From: an uncultured Lachnobacterium sp.
Lineage (GTDB): Bacteria > Bacillota > Clostridia > Lachnospirales > Lachnospiraceae
DNA: 40,732 nt
Assembly: GCA_900543445.1 (NCBI GenBank)
Contig: UQRC01000025.1
Span: 1 to 40,732, forward strand
Direction: 5' to 3'
Shown here: piece by piece, positions 33,478 to 40,732 of the stretch
Numbering within the stretch: the first letter of the stretch is position 1
How the letters are laid out: every line of letters starts with the position of its first letter
Program-made: the position numbers and the translations under genes
The notes under the pieces: generated by a model
What the model was told of the DNA's origin: nothing
Database searches by the model: none
Seen by the model: the letters and a program-made list of their open reading frames with translations, nothing else

Positions 33478-34826
33478 TGTTTTTCCTCCTGTCTGTCAAA
33501 ATAATGGATCCAGTCCGCCTTCTTGTAATAGATCATAAAGATGACCGAACTGATACTCCACGTCAACGGATAAGCCCAGAACACCACACGGATGTCCGGG
33601 ATAAAGTGAATCGTGATCGTAACATATGTGATTCTTATCAGGCACCAGCTGATCAGCATAACAAGCATCGGCACCACGGACTTTCCTGCACCTCGCATAA
33701 TTCCCGCAATCACATGGGAAAATGATAATAGAAAGTAAAACAGCGTAACAATTTTGGCCTGTGTTACTCCGAACCGGATTACTTCCGGTGTGCGATCAAA
33801 CAAAGCGATCAATTGCGGAATAAACAGGTTGATTGCAATACCAACCCCTTCTGCCAATCCAACACCGCAGAGAATGCCGAAACGGGCGCCTTTTTTCACA
33901 CGTTCAAATTCTTTTGCACCGAGATTCTGTCCAATAAAGGTCGTCATCGCCATAGCGAAACAGGTGATTGGCAGAAAGCCGAATCCCTCAATCTTACTGT
34001 ACGCTCCGCAGCCCGCCATCGCCATCTTGCCAAACGCATTGATATTCGACTGCACGACCATGTTCGCGATTGAGATGATGGAATTCTGCATACCGGATGG
34101 AAGTCCCTGATGAATGATCTGTTTCAGGAGTGTCCAGTCAAAATGGATTTCCCGAACATTCACCTGATAGACATCCTTCGTGCGGATCAGACGGATCAGA
34201 CATAAAATAACGGAAAGCATCTGCGAGATTACCGTCGCAAGTGCCGCAAATTCCACTCCGAGCCGGAATCCACCACAGAATATCAGATCCAGAACAATAT
34301 TTACGATCGATGAAAAAATCAGATAATATAATGGGTGCCGGCTGTCTCCAACCGCCTGCAAAATGCCCATGCAGACATTATACAGTATAACCGCCAGCGA
34401 GCCAAGGAAATACACGCGCAAATACAAAACTGCCTGCGGAAGAACCTCTGCCGGCGTCTTCATCCATACCAGAATTGCCGGTGTAAAGCACACACCGATG
34501 AATGTCATAAGAATTCCCGCAAAAATTCCAAATGCCAGATCCGTATGAATGGCCCGGTGCACTTTATCATAATCTTTCGCACCAAAATACCGTGAAATTA
34601 CAACACCAGCGCCCATCGCCGTACCATTAAAAAAGCCAACCAGAAGAAAAATCAGACTTCCAGTAGACGTAACGGCTGCAAGAGCACTGTTGCCAAGAAA
34701 ATTTCCTACAATCAGTGAATCTGCCATATTATAAAGTTGTTGAAATAGGTTGCCAAGGAAAAGAGGGATTGCAAACAGGACGATCCCCTTGGAAATAGAA
34801 CCCTCTGTCAATGAATGTTGCTGCAT
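33468..34826 (-). CDS. MATE family multidrug/cation antiporter
   Basis: The 452-residue protein has 12 predicted membrane segments in two homologous halves and MATE features such as [18 protein letters not shown] and [15 protein letters not shown] near the N-terminus. Such transporters export drugs or organic cations in exchange for Na+ or H+. It precedes ispF and overlaps it by 10 bp. AAAGGAG lies 5 bases before the ATG. Confidence 0.93.
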   Translation of the reverse strand: MQQHSLTEGSISKGIVLFAIPLFLGNLFQQLYNMADSLIVGNFLGNSALAAVTSTGSLIFLLVGFFNGTAMGAGVVISRYFGAKDYDKVHRAIHTDLAFGIFAGILMTFIGVCFTPAILVWMKTPAEVLPQAVLYLRVYFLGSLAVILYNVCMGILQAVGDSRHPLYYLIFSSIVNIVLDLIFCGGFRLGVEFAALATVISQMLSVILCLIRLIRTKDVYQVNVREIHFDWTLLKQIIHQGLPSGMQNSIISIANMVVQSNINAFGKMAMAGCGAYSKIEGFGFLPITCFAMAMTTFIGQNLGAKEFERVKKGARFGILCGVGLAEGVGIAINLFIPQLIALFDRTPEVIRFGVTQAKIVTLFYFLLSFSHVIAGIMRGAGKSVVPMLVMLISWCLIRITYVTITIHFIPDIRVVFWAYPLTWSISSVIFMIYYKKADWIHYFDRQEEKQCA

Positions 34827-34889
34827 AGTTCTCCTTTGTGAGCCAAAACATCAGCCCATTTAAAATTTTCTTTGTTAATCAGCGAAAAA

Positions 34890-34912
34890 GCAGGGCACAA
34901 AAAGTGCCCCGC
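34890..34912 (-). terminator. pta terminator
   Basis: On the minus strand AGCGGGGCAC pairs with GTGCCCTGCT around TTTTT, followed by TTTT. A small repeat (AAGATGCACC twice) lies between it and the pta stop; no gene is present in this 202-bp gap. Confidence 0.85.
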
Positions 34913-35028
34913 TAATGAACGATTGTATATAAATTCTATCGTAACGTATCCCTGATACGCCACAAATTAGGCGATATATCAACAGGCGATGCATCAAAGA
35001 TGCACCGCAGAAGATGCACCACAGGAAT

Positions 35029-36012
35029 TTAAGCTAACGCTGCCGTAATGATTGCCATAGAGTAAACCTCTGATGCATTACATCCACGGGACAGATCATT
35101 GATCGGTGCATTCAGTCCGAGTAAGATTGGGCCATATGCCTCAAAGTTACCAAGGCGCTGCGCGATCTTGTATCCAATATTACCAGCATTAATATCCGGG
35201 AAGATAAATGTATTTGCATGTCCTGCAACATCCGAATCCGGACACTTGGTACGTGCAACTCTCGGAGATACGGCTGCGTCGAACTGCATCTCTCCGGCAA
35301 TTGGGAGATTCGGGTATTTCTCCTGCGCCTTGTGTGCTGCGTTACGCATCTTATCAACATCCTCGCCTTTGCCTGAGCCGAATGTTGAATAGCTTAAGAA
35401 TGCAACCTTAGGATCCACACCGAAGATCTTCGCACAATCTGCAGACTCGCCTGCGATCTCAACCAGCTCATCCTCTGTCGGATGAATATTGATTGCACAG
35501 TCAGCCATCGCAAGAACTTCGTTCTCACCGGTTGCAGACGGACGAACAAGAATAAAGCATGAGGAAACGATCGAATTACCCGGCTTTGTCTTGATCAGCT
35601 GTAATGCAGGACGAACGGTGTCTGCGGTAGAATATGTAGCTCCGCCCAAAAGTGCATCAGCGATGCCCATCTTAACGAGCATGGTTCCGAAGTAATTTGC
35701 CTGCGAAAGGATACCTCTTGCCTGATCCTCTGTGACTCCCTTACTCTTACGAAGTTCACAGAACATTGCAACCATCTCATCCATACGGTCGAATTTCTTT
35801 GGATCAATGATCTCGGCACCACGAATGTTAAATCCGCTCTCCTCTGCAGATGCATTGATCTCATCCTCATTACCGACAAGAATCGGATGAAGGAAGTTGC
35901 TGGCAAGCAGACGGGATGCTGCCTCTAAAATACGAGGATCGCTACCCTCTGTAAATACAATTTTCTTAGGACTCTTCTTTAAGATGTCAATGAGTTGACC
36001 AAATCCAAACAT
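35029..36012 (-). CDS. pta: Phosphate acetyltransferase
   Basis: Pta converts acetyl-CoA and phosphate to acetyl phosphate for acetate formation. The 327-residue product is full length for the short type, with KIVFTEGSDPRILEAA at the start and the conserved GATYSTADTVRPAL and GEMQFDAA in the catalytic domain. ackA, often the next gene in Clostridia, is not beside it. The ATG has AAGGAG upstream. Confidence 0.95.
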   Translation of the reverse strand: MFGFGQLIDILKKSPKKIVFTEGSDPRILEAASRLLASNFLHPILVGNEDEINASAEESGFNIRGAEIIDPKKFDRMDEMVAMFCELRKSKGVTEDQARGILSQANYFGTMLVKMGIADALLGGATYSTADTVRPALQLIKTKPGNSIVSSCFILVRPSATGENEVLAMADCAINIHPTEDELVEIAGESADCAKIFGVDPKVAFLSYSTFGSGKGEDVDKMRNAAHKAQEKYPNLPIAGEMQFDAAVSPRVARTKCPDSDVAGHANTFIFPDINAGNIGYKIAQRLGNFEAYGPILLGLNAPINDLSRGCNASEVYSMAIITAALA

Positions 36013-36064
36013 TTCAAATCTCCTTATCTATATATGAATTAAATTTTTTTATTAACTAACAGTT

Positions 36065-36093
36065 ATTCTATACCCCTTACCTATGAAATTCAA
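36065..36093 (-). promoter_or_regulatory. pta promoter
   Basis: On the minus strand TTGAAT (36088-36093), a 17-base spacer and TAGAAT (36065-36070). The predicted start is near 36058, giving a leader of about 46 nt. Confidence 0.65.
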
Positions 36094-36133
36094 TGCGTTT
36101 TCGTGTTCTAAAATGAAAACATGTATCATCAAT

Positions 36134-36167
36134 GAAAAGGCAGAGCACTCGCGCACTCTGCCTTTTC
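36134..36167. terminator. Bidirectional terminator after metY
   Basis: GAAAAGGCAGAG (36134-36145) pairs perfectly with CTCTGCCTTTTC (36156-36167). A and T runs on both sides of the stem make it symmetrical. Confidence 0.8.
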
Positions 36168-36193
36168 GAAGAAGGATTCTAATTTGATGAATA

Positions 36194-36218
36194 TGTTAAC
36201 TTTCTTCGAAAGTCAACA
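36194..36218 (-). other. Small hairpin just after the metY stop
   Basis: TGTTAACTTTC pairs with GAAAGTCAACA with one mismatch. It is similar in sequence to the hairpin at 14389-14413 and precedes the stronger terminator. Confidence 0.5.
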
Positions 36219-36224
36219 CATGAA

Positions 36225-37532
36225 TTACTGTAATGCCTTGAAAGCCTCATCAAGGTCTTCGATGATATCATCCACATTCTCTGTTCCGATGGACAGACGG
36301 ATGGTGTTTGGCTTGATACCCTGATCAAGAAGCTCTGCCTCGTTGCACTCAGAATGTGTGGTGCTTGCAGGATGGATTGCAAGTGACTTAACATCTGCCA
36401 CATTGGCAAGGAGTGAGAATAACTCAAGGTTATCGATGAACTCCTGTGCTTCCTTTGCGCCACCTTTGATCTCGAATGTGAAGATAGATCCACCACCATT
36501 CGGGAAGTACTTCTTGTATAATGCCTGCTGCTCCGGATCCTTAGAGATGGAAGGATGATTTACCTTCTCTACGAGTGGCTGGCTCTCCAAGTATTTTACA
36601 ACCTTTAATGCATTCTCTACATGGCGCTCAACGCGGAGAGATAATGTCTCAAGTCCCTGTAAGAAGATGAATGCATGTACAGGAGAAATGGTTGCACCTG
36701 TATCACGAAGCAAGATTGCACGGATATATGTTGCGAATGCTGCCGGGGCGCAATCCTTTGCAAAGCTTACGCCATGGTAAGATACGTTTGGCTCAGTTAA
36801 CCATGGCCACTTGTCAGATGCTGTCCAGTCAAACTTACCACTGTCAATGATCACACCACCGATGGTTGTTCCGTGTCCACCGATGAACTTGGTTGCGGAA
36901 TGAACAACGATATCTGCGCCGTACTCAATCGGGCGAACCAGATAAGGTGTTGCGAATGTGTTATCTACGATAAGCGGAATGCCATGTGCATGTGCGATTC
37001 CTGCGATCCTCTCGATATCTACAACTTCTGAGTTCGGGTTACCAAGTGTCTCGATCTCGATTGCCTTTGTGTTCTCCTTGATTGCAGCTTCGATTCCTGC
37101 ATAATCAAATGGATCTACGAAAGTAGCCTCAATTCCGTAATCCGGAAGTGTGTGAGCTAAAAGGTTGTAGGTTCCACCATAGATATTCTTTGCTGCTACG
37201 ATGTGATCTCCTGCATGAGCAACTGCCTGGAACGCATAAGTTAATGCTGCTGCACCGGATCCAACTGCAAGTGCTGCAACGCCGCCCTCAAGTGCTGCGA
37301 TTCTCTGCTCGAAGATGTCCTCTGTCGGGTTGGTCAGACGTCCGTAGATATTACCTGCATCTCTTAATCCGAAACGGTCTGCTGCATGCTGACTGTTATG
37401 GAATACATAAGAGGATGTAAGGTAGATCGGTACTGCTCTTGCATCGGTAACCGGGTCTGCGCTCTCCTGTCCAACGTGTAACTGTAATGTCTCAAATTTC
37501 AGATTTCTGTCTGCGTAATGTTTCTTTGCCAT
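36225..37532 (-). CDS. metY: O-acetylhomoserine sulfhydrylase / aminocarboxypropyltransferase
   Basis: This PLP enzyme of the Cys/Met metabolism family adds sulfide or methanethiol to O-acetylhomoserine. The 435-residue product has the PLP lysine Lys215 in HSATKFIGGHGTT, YGRLTNPT (63-70) and the substrate-loop LGNPNSE. The length (longer than cystathionine gamma-synthase) fits MetY. The 144-bp upstream region has no SAM riboswitch or T-box; a possible -10 TATGAT is seen without a clear -35. Confidence 0.93.
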   Translation of the reverse strand: MAKKHYADRNLKFETLQLHVGQESADPVTDARAVPIYLTSSYVFHNSQHAADRFGLRDAGNIYGRLTNPTEDIFEQRIAALEGGVAALAVGSGAAALTYAFQAVAHAGDHIVAAKNIYGGTYNLLAHTLPDYGIEATFVDPFDYAGIEAAIKENTKAIEIETLGNPNSEVVDIERIAGIAHAHGIPLIVDNTFATPYLVRPIEYGADIVVHSATKFIGGHGTTIGGVIIDSGKFDWTASDKWPWLTEPNVSYHGVSFAKDCAPAAFATYIRAILLRDTGATISPVHAFIFLQGLETLSLRVERHVENALKVVKYLESQPLVEKVNHPSISKDPEQQALYKKYFPNGGGSIFTFEIKGGAKEAQEFIDNLELFSLLANVADVKSLAIHPASTTHSECNEAELLDQGIKPNTIRLSIGTENVDDIIEDLDEAFKALQ

Positions 37533-37676
37533 AATCGTAATCTCCTTTTCCTATTCTTCTTTTTCTGATTCAATTTGGAGGACTTTTTATAAGTCTTCCC
37601 TTAACCTGATCAAATCATACCATTTCCATAGGAAAAGTGTTAGTTTATTATTTTTATAGCTGGTTATAAATAATAT

Positions 37677-38726
37677 TTATAGCAAATTTAAGATGCGTTC
37701 CATCCCGTTTTCATCCGAATTGTCTACCACATAGTCGCAGATCTCACGATTCCTCTTCTCCGCATCAACGGACAGAATCCGAAGCGTCTTCTCCTCCACC
37801 GAAAAATCTTCTTCAAGGATATCCCGGATCAGACACTCCTTATCTTTGTTAATATAAATGATTGCCGTCGGAAAATGCCTTTTCATCGCAATCGCTCCGC
37901 ACATATCAAGCGGCATGACTACGTACTGTTCCTCGTCAAGCACCGCCTGGATATCTTCTTTCTTGGTTCCGTACTTGATTCCTGCATACATCGTGCGCTC
38001 AAAGAAATTCTGTTTTTCGAATTTCTCCTCCGTCAGGAAGTGATGCTTCTCGCTTCGCTTCGTACAGTAAGTCTTTGGGCTTGCAAACTTTTCATCCTCA
38101 CACAATTGCTTTGTGATCTGGCTTTTGCCCGATCCCGACGGTCCGACCAACGCGAGCACCGACGGATTCTCGATTCTGCCCGGGCGCGACTGCAATGCAT
38201 GGATGATCTGCTTCACAAGAGAAACAAACTCGGTCAGGTTATTCACTGACAACAATCCCGTCATCTTCCAGTTCCATGGCTTTCGCATCAATACCGGATA
38301 GGTTGCCGGTGTCTCTAATACATTGTGGATTGCATCATCCAATATGATGTCAAACTGCACCAGATTCTTTGCATTGCCGAGGATGATATTCTCCGGCGGA
38401 AACTCCGGGAAGGCATCAAGGATCTGCTTTGCGCGGATTCCCATAAACTGCGGATACGCTGCTGTAATAAAGTACACATCCGCGATCTCCATCAATTTAC
38501 GGATCGCGCGCTTGTTCTTCTCCGACACTTCCTGCCTCTTGTAAAGCTCCTCACTCGCGTAAAACTCCCTGATCACGGAAGCTCGTCCCGTATTCTCCCA
38601 CGAGGTAATTTCCTCGATTGTAAGCGGCGGTTCTATCTTATATTTTTCGTTTGCCATACGGATGGCGATACTGTTGAATGGGGCGGTCACATCATCCCAG
38701 TCAAGTCCTATCTTTGGTCTCAGCAT
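37677..38726 (-). CDS. HAD-type nucleotidase fused to a guanylate-kinase-like P-loop domain
   Basis: The N-terminal half (about 1-180) has HAD motifs: DWDD (9-12), FITAA (about 86-90), and the acidic pair DD (130-131), resembling 5'(3')-deoxyribonucleotidases. The C-terminal half (about 187-349) has a P-loop GPSGSGKS (195-202) and a guanylate-kinase-like layout with YCTKRSEKH and MYAGIKYGTKKEDI, where the family normally carries GMP-binding residues. Thus a phosphatase and a kinase-like domain sit in one chain of 349 residues. A bifunctional nucleotide-handling enzyme is possible; the kinase half may have diverged. It is followed by a weak A/T palindrome and preceded by the terminator of the next gene. 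Confidence 0.82.
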   Translation of the reverse strand: MLRPKIGLDWDDVTAPFNSIAIRMANEKYKIEPPLTIEEITSWENTGRASVIREFYASEELYKRQEVSEKNKRAIRKLMEIADVYFITAAYPQFMGIRAKQILDAFPEFPPENIILGNAKNLVQFDIILDDAIHNVLETPATYPVLMRKPWNWKMTGLLSVNNLTEFVSLVKQIIHALQSRPGRIENPSVLALVGPSGSGKSQITKQLCEDEKFASPKTYCTKRSEKHHFLTEEKFEKQNFFERTMYAGIKYGTKKEDIQAVLDEEQYVVMPLDMCGAIAMKRHFPTAIIYINKDKECLIRDILEEDFSVEEKTLRILSVDAEKRNREICDYVVDNSDENGMERILNLL

Positions 38727-38745
38727 AATTTTTCCTCTTGACTTA

Positions 38746-38779
38746 AAATCCCAACAGATCAGATTTTCTGTTGGGATTT
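38746..38779 (-). terminator. Terminator of the NifX-SlyD gene
   Basis: AAATCCCAACAGA (38746-38758) pairs perfectly with TCTGTTGGGATTT (38767-38779), and on the minus strand the 3' arm ends in TTTT. Confidence 0.85.
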
Positions 38780-38807
38780 GTTCTTCATTACCATTTGCTA
38801 TTTTATT

Positions 38808-39668
38808 TTATTCGGAAACTTCAACCAATTCAATAGTGAAGTTTAGTTCCTTGCCGGCCATCTCATGATTGGCATCGAATGTAATGGTTTCGTCATTTTT
38901 CTCGACAACTTTTACCGGAAACGGCTGTCCGTATGCATTCTGCAGATATACCTGCTGTCCTGCCTCAAGTTCCTCGGAACCCGGAAGCTGTGCCAGCTCA
39001 ATGGTAAAGACTGCCTCCGGATCTGCCTCTCCGTATGCCTCTTCCGGCATCAGATGTACATCAACTTTCTCGCCGACTTCCATATTGGCAACTGCCGCAT
39101 CAAAGCCTTTGATCATCATTCCTGCTCCGCAGACGAACTCAAGCGGTTCGCCTCTGTCATAGGAGGAATCAAACTGTGTTCCATCGTTGAATGTTCCTTT
39201 GTAGTGTGTCTTACATGTCTTGCCGACATTCCTGCCTTCGATCGTGCTATGCGCACCACATCCGCCACAGCTGTGTCCCCCTTCATGTCCGCCGCATCCA
39301 TGTCCGTCCTCGTGACCGCCACAGGTATGTCCCTCACCATGATGATTGCAATTGGCTCCGGTATTGACCAGTTCGCCCCTCAAATATGCTTCCACTGCCG
39401 CATCTGCATCTCCGCTTGCTCCTGCGCAAAGCTCGATTCCATGCTCCTCCAAAGCACTCTGTGCTCCTCCGCCGATTCCTCCGCAGATCAATACATCGAT
39501 TGCATGCTCATCCAGAAGCCCCGCCAGCGCACCGTGTCCGCTTCCATTCGAGCCCAAAATTTCCGAAGAAACAATTTTATTATCCTCTACCTCATAAAGC
39601 TTAAATGTTTCCGTATGCCCAAAATGCTGAAACACTTCTCCATTGTCATATGTTACTGCAATTTTCAT
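38808..39668 (-). CDS. NifX-like domain fused through a His/Cys-rich linker to a SlyD-type FKBP
   Basis: The frame is open to 39725, but the domain starts at the ATG at 39668 (MKIAVTYDNG), giving 286 residues. The first 100 residues match the NifX/NifB C-terminal dinitrogenase cofactor-binding fold (ICGGIGGGAQSAL, with GHTETF). A linker (about 107-139) with about ten His and six Cys (for example HHGEGHTCGG) follows. The last part (about 150-286) is a SlyD-type peptidyl-prolyl isomerase with the flap insert (YGEADPEAVFTIEL) and FDANHEMAGKEL. The design suggests metal binding and delivery, perhaps of Ni, Fe or Mo, but no neighbouring metalloenzyme is present to identify it. Confidence 0.85.
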   Translation of the reverse strand: MKIAVTYDNGEVFQHFGHTETFKLYEVEDNKIVSSEILGSNGSGHGALAGLLDEHAIDVLICGGIGGGAQSALEEHGIELCAGASGDADAAVEAYLRGELVNTGANCNHHGEGHTCGGHEDGHGCGGHEGGHSCGGCGAHSTIEGRNVGKTCKTHYKGTFNDGTQFDSSYDRGEPLEFVCGAGMMIKGFDAAVANMEVGEKVDVHLMPEEAYGEADPEAVFTIELAQLPGSEELEAGQQVYLQNAYGQPFPVKVVEKNDETITFDANHEMAGKELNFTIELVEVSE

Positions 39669-39823
39669 CTCTTTCTTTTTTCTTCCTTTCCTGATTAGTT
39701 TCGTTACCTGTCTTTCATGCAACATGCTTCTTTTTATAAAACAACAAGTCTCGCTTCCCCCTTATGCGCGAATGGTATGATTGGCATAAACTTCATCTGC
39801 GCATCCCCACGGAGCGTTTTGGG

Positions 39824-39848
39824 ATCATAGGAAGAAATTTCCTATGAT
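39824..39848. other. 10-bp perfect hairpin near the tRNA terminator
   Basis: ATCATAGGAA (39824-39833) pairs with TTCCTATGAT (39839-39848). The plus strand then reads TTTTAAAAAAA. It lies in the 218-bp gap between the NifX-SlyD gene and the tRNAs; its role is unclear. Confidence 0.5.
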
Positions 39849-39851
39849 TTT

Positions 39852-39878
39852 AAAAAAAGCCTGCGATACTTCGCAAGC
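39852..39878 (-). terminator. Terminator of the tRNA-Val/tRNA-Met transcript
   Basis: On the minus strand GCTTGCGA pairs with TCGCAGGC around AGTA, followed by seven T. It is only 9 bases after the tRNA-Met 3' end. Confidence 0.85.
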
Positions 39879-39886
39879 TCATGTAG

Positions 39887-39960
39887 TAGCGAGGGAGAGA
39901 CTCGAACTCTCAACCTCCCGGGTATGAACCGGACGCTCTAGCCAGTTGAGCCACCTCGCC
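39887..39960 (-). tRNA. tRNA-Met (anticodon CAT)
   Basis: A 74-nt cloverleaf on the minus strand. Acceptor GGCGAGG pairs with CCTCGCT (one G-T), the anticodon arm is CCGG-TTCATAC-CCGG, and the T arm contains GAGTTCGAGTC. An elongator Met identity is likely, but a lysidine-modified Ile (CAT) cannot be excluded by sequence alone. CCA is not encoded. Confidence 0.9.
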
Positions 39961-39990
39961 ATATTGAATTGAATCAGATTTCTCTGATAA

Positions 39991-40063
39991 TGGGACCTAC
40001 AGGGCTCGAACCTGTGACCCTCTGCTTGTAAGGCAGATGCTCTCCCAGCTGAGCTAAGATCCC
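39991..40063 (-). tRNA. tRNA-Val (anticodon TAC)
   Basis: A 73-nt cloverleaf on the minus strand. Acceptor GGGATCT pairs with AGGTCCC, the anticodon loop is CTTACAA (anticodon TAC), and the T arm contains GGTTCGAGCC. It is the first gene of a two-tRNA transcript with tRNA-Met. CCA is not encoded. Confidence 0.95.
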
Positions 40064-40099
40064 ATTCGATGTCGGTCGTTTTCGCTGACCGACTCCGTT

Positions 40100-40128
40100 A
40101 TTATATCTTGGACAAGAACAAATGTCAA
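40100..40128 (-). promoter_or_regulatory. Perfect consensus promoter of the tRNA-Val/Met transcript
   Basis: On the minus strand TTGACA (40123-40128), a 17-base spacer and TATAAT (40100-40105). The A/T-rich sequence upstream of the -35 (AAAGTTGTTGACA) is the same as at the rRNA-type promoter at 78-90. Confidence 0.85.
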
Positions 40129-40216
40129 CAACTTTTTTTAATTTAAAAATATTTTTTTCATTGAAATCATTTTTTCGCCAGTATGAACATATGTTCTTAT
40201 TTTTCTTTCTGCGATT

Positions 40217-40225
40217 TGCTACAAT
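40217..40225 (+). promoter_or_regulatory. Extended -10 promoter of the peptide transcript
   Basis: TGCTACAAT is an extended -10 element with no clear -35. The predicted start is near 40232, just before GGTGCTAC. The mRNA would run about 240 nt to the terminator at 40428-40470. Confidence 0.55.
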
Positions 40226-40337
40226 ATATGTCGGTGCTACTAAAAACGGTAGGACGGTTGCTCTCCGATCTGGGAGTACAAGCCCAGTTTACATAAATGG
40301 TGAATTGTACCGTAGTTCAGAAAGGAAACTTTTGCCA

Positions 40338-40436
40338 ATGATAACTTTATCATATGAGGCGTTATTCGCTCTGATTGCAATTTGCTGCGGAGCTGGATAC
40401 AAGCTCGGTAGAGATATACAGAAAGCAAAAAAGTAA
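40338..40436 (+). CDS. 32-residue hydrophobic peptide, candidate type I toxin
   Basis: The peptide is MITLSYEALFALIAICCGAG followed by a basic tail ending KAKK. It has one hydrophobic helix (about 8-20), a YEAL motif near the start and a Lys-rich end, the pattern of small membrane toxins (TxpA/BsrG/Fst and holin-like peptides). A ribosome binding site AAAGGA lies 11 bases upstream and can be hidden in a small hairpin (AAAG-GAAA-CTTT), as is common for such toxins. A longer frame reaches back to 40122 but runs through the promoter, so the short one is preferred. A convergent transcript overlaps the 3' end. Toxicity is inferred, not shown. Confidence 0.65.
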   Translation: MITLSYEALFALIAICCGAGYKLGRDIQKAKK

Positions 40437-40470
40437 TCGTCCACTAGCACTGGAATAACGATTACTTTTT
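40428..40470. terminator. Bidirectional terminator shared by peptide mRNA and antisense RNA
   Basis: A 13-bp perfect stem (AAAAAGTAATCGT, 40428-40440, with ACGATTACTTTTT, 40458-40470) has T runs in both directions. The peptide stop codon lies in the left arm. Confidence 0.85.
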
Positions 40471-40521
40471 GTAACAAATAATTTCAGAGCAACCGTCTTG
40501 CTATACGGTAGCACCTTTTAT
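40428..40521 (-). ncRNA. Predicted convergent antisense RNA (candidate antitoxin), about 94 nt
   Basis: A perfect consensus promoter (40528-40556) would start transcription near 40521, and the shared terminator would stop it near 40428. The RNA overlaps the 3' end of the peptide mRNA by about 43 bases and contains no open frame of note. Size and geometry resemble RNA II of the pAD1 par locus and the SR4-type antitoxins. Confidence 0.6.
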
Positions 40522-40527
40522 ATACTT

Positions 40528-40556
40528 ATTATATGGCTTGAACAATGTTGTGTCAA
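40528..40556 (-). promoter_or_regulatory. Perfect consensus promoter of the antisense RNA
   Basis: On the minus strand TTGACA (40551-40556), a 17-base spacer and TATAAT (40528-40533). It is far stronger by sequence than the peptide promoter facing it, as expected for an antitoxin RNA. Confidence 0.85.
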
Positions 40557-40571
40557 CAAAAAACATTGTTC
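40540..40571. promoter_or_regulatory. Inverted repeat around the antisense -35 box
   Basis: GAACAATGTT (40540-40549) and AACATTGTTC (40562-40571) are perfectly complementary, and the 12-base spacer contains the -35 box. This could be an operator for a repressor. Confidence 0.5.
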
Positions 40572-40732
40572 AGGTAGCGTAAATTTACTGTAGGAATTAA
40601 ATAGGCAGATTACACCTGTGAACCGGACTATATATTCAAATATTCGCTTCTTCGCCCCGGCACAGTCTAGAAGTGGGCTCAATACATTCACTGATAGGCA
40701 TATTCAAATACATATAAAACAAATCACGCGCA
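40572..40732. other. Right-end segment without a recognised gene
   Basis: Only a direct repeat ATATTCAAATA (40632-40642 and 40700-40710) is visible. No gene or RNA is recognised before the window ends. Confidence 0.5.

Larger units (their letters stand above)
40233..40515. repeat. Imperfect inverted repeat bounding the peptide/antisense locus
   Basis: GGTGCTAC (40233-40240) and GACGGTTGCTCT (40253-40264) recur in reverse complement as AGAGCAACCGTC (40486-40497) and GTAGCACC (40508-40515). The bases between the two blocks differ (12 and 10). As each arm lies at the 5' end of one of two convergent predicted transcripts, both RNAs start with almost the same sequence. ACGGTAG also occurs as a direct repeat (40246-40252 and 40505-40511), which gives 7 complementary bases between the two RNAs. 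Confidence 0.75.

Noticed and set aside
38865..39698. A 277-codon plus-strand frame
   Set aside because: Antisense shadow of the NifX-SlyD gene; its Cys/Ile-rich content follows from the complementary strand.
39887..39960. Initiator tRNA-fMet
   Set aside because: The first base pair is G-T rather than the unpaired C-A typical of bacterial initiators, and the anticodon stem lacks the three G-C pairs in the initiator arrangement.
40122..40337. N-terminal extension of the small peptide to 104 residues
   Set aside because: The extension crosses the promoter and the predicted transcription start and has no ribosome binding site.

Overview
The window looks like chromosomal DNA from a Gram-positive anaerobe of the Lachnospiraceae/Clostridia type. 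This rests on the combination of ClpC and MecA, a Spo0H/SigH-like sigma factor, a CsbB/YfhO/LtaS-type lipoteichoic acid set, the syntenic block ispF-cysS-mrnC-rlmB-sigH, near-consensus Shine-Dalgarno sites and consensus sigma-A promoters with 17-bp spacers. It carries about 29 protein genes and four tRNA genes. I see no CRISPR array, no transposase gene and no prophage. Most genes run on the minus strand. The species cannot be named from the sequence alone.

Layout. 1-421: two tandem rRNA-type promoters firing leftward out of the window, and a rightward promoter with a structured leader. 422-1213: a PD-(D/E)XK-like gene that seems to start at ATT. 1214-1816: a pyrimidine-rich stretch with a 52-bp tandem repeat of terminator-like hairpins. 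1827-3611: a small conserved gene and radA. 3960-10538: clpC behind two cell-surface genes, one a GH73/dockerin protein. 10777-16299: GT2 glycosyltransferase, YfhO-like protein and LtaS-like synthase. 16580-17278: an XRE regulator pair with a palindromic operator. 17406-17488: tRNA-Leu. 17566-19946: ABC exporter. 20183-21451: lysA, divergent from a lytic transglycosylase at 21622-22347. 22445-23371: an S1-domain gene. 23487-24814: a sigma-D-type promoter, a leader with a terminator, and a calcium-loop protein. 24930-25001: tRNA-Thr. 25150-27649: metallophosphoesterase and a ParB-like/BMP fusion, divergent from a FliY-like phosphatase and CheY at 27813-28754. 28838-34826: mecA, sigH, rlmB, mrnC, cysS, ispF, MATE. 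35029-39668: pta, a MetY-type sulfhydrylase, a HAD/guanylate-kinase-like fusion and a NifX/SlyD fusion. 39887-40063: tRNA-Met and tRNA-Val. 40217-40571: a convergent pair of predicted short transcripts, one encoding a 32-residue hydrophobic peptide, which resembles a type I toxin-antitoxin locus.

How the genes connect. ClpC and its likely adaptor MecA are both present but far apart. LtaS-like, YfhO-like and CsbB-like proteins together suggest synthesis and sugar decoration of a glycerophosphate polymer on the outer face of the membrane. FliY-like, CheY and the sigma-D-type promoter indicate that the host is, or recently was, motile. The least expected items are the 3' terminal peptide/antisense locus, the hairpin repeat array, the ATT start, the leader attenuator and three unusual domain fusions.
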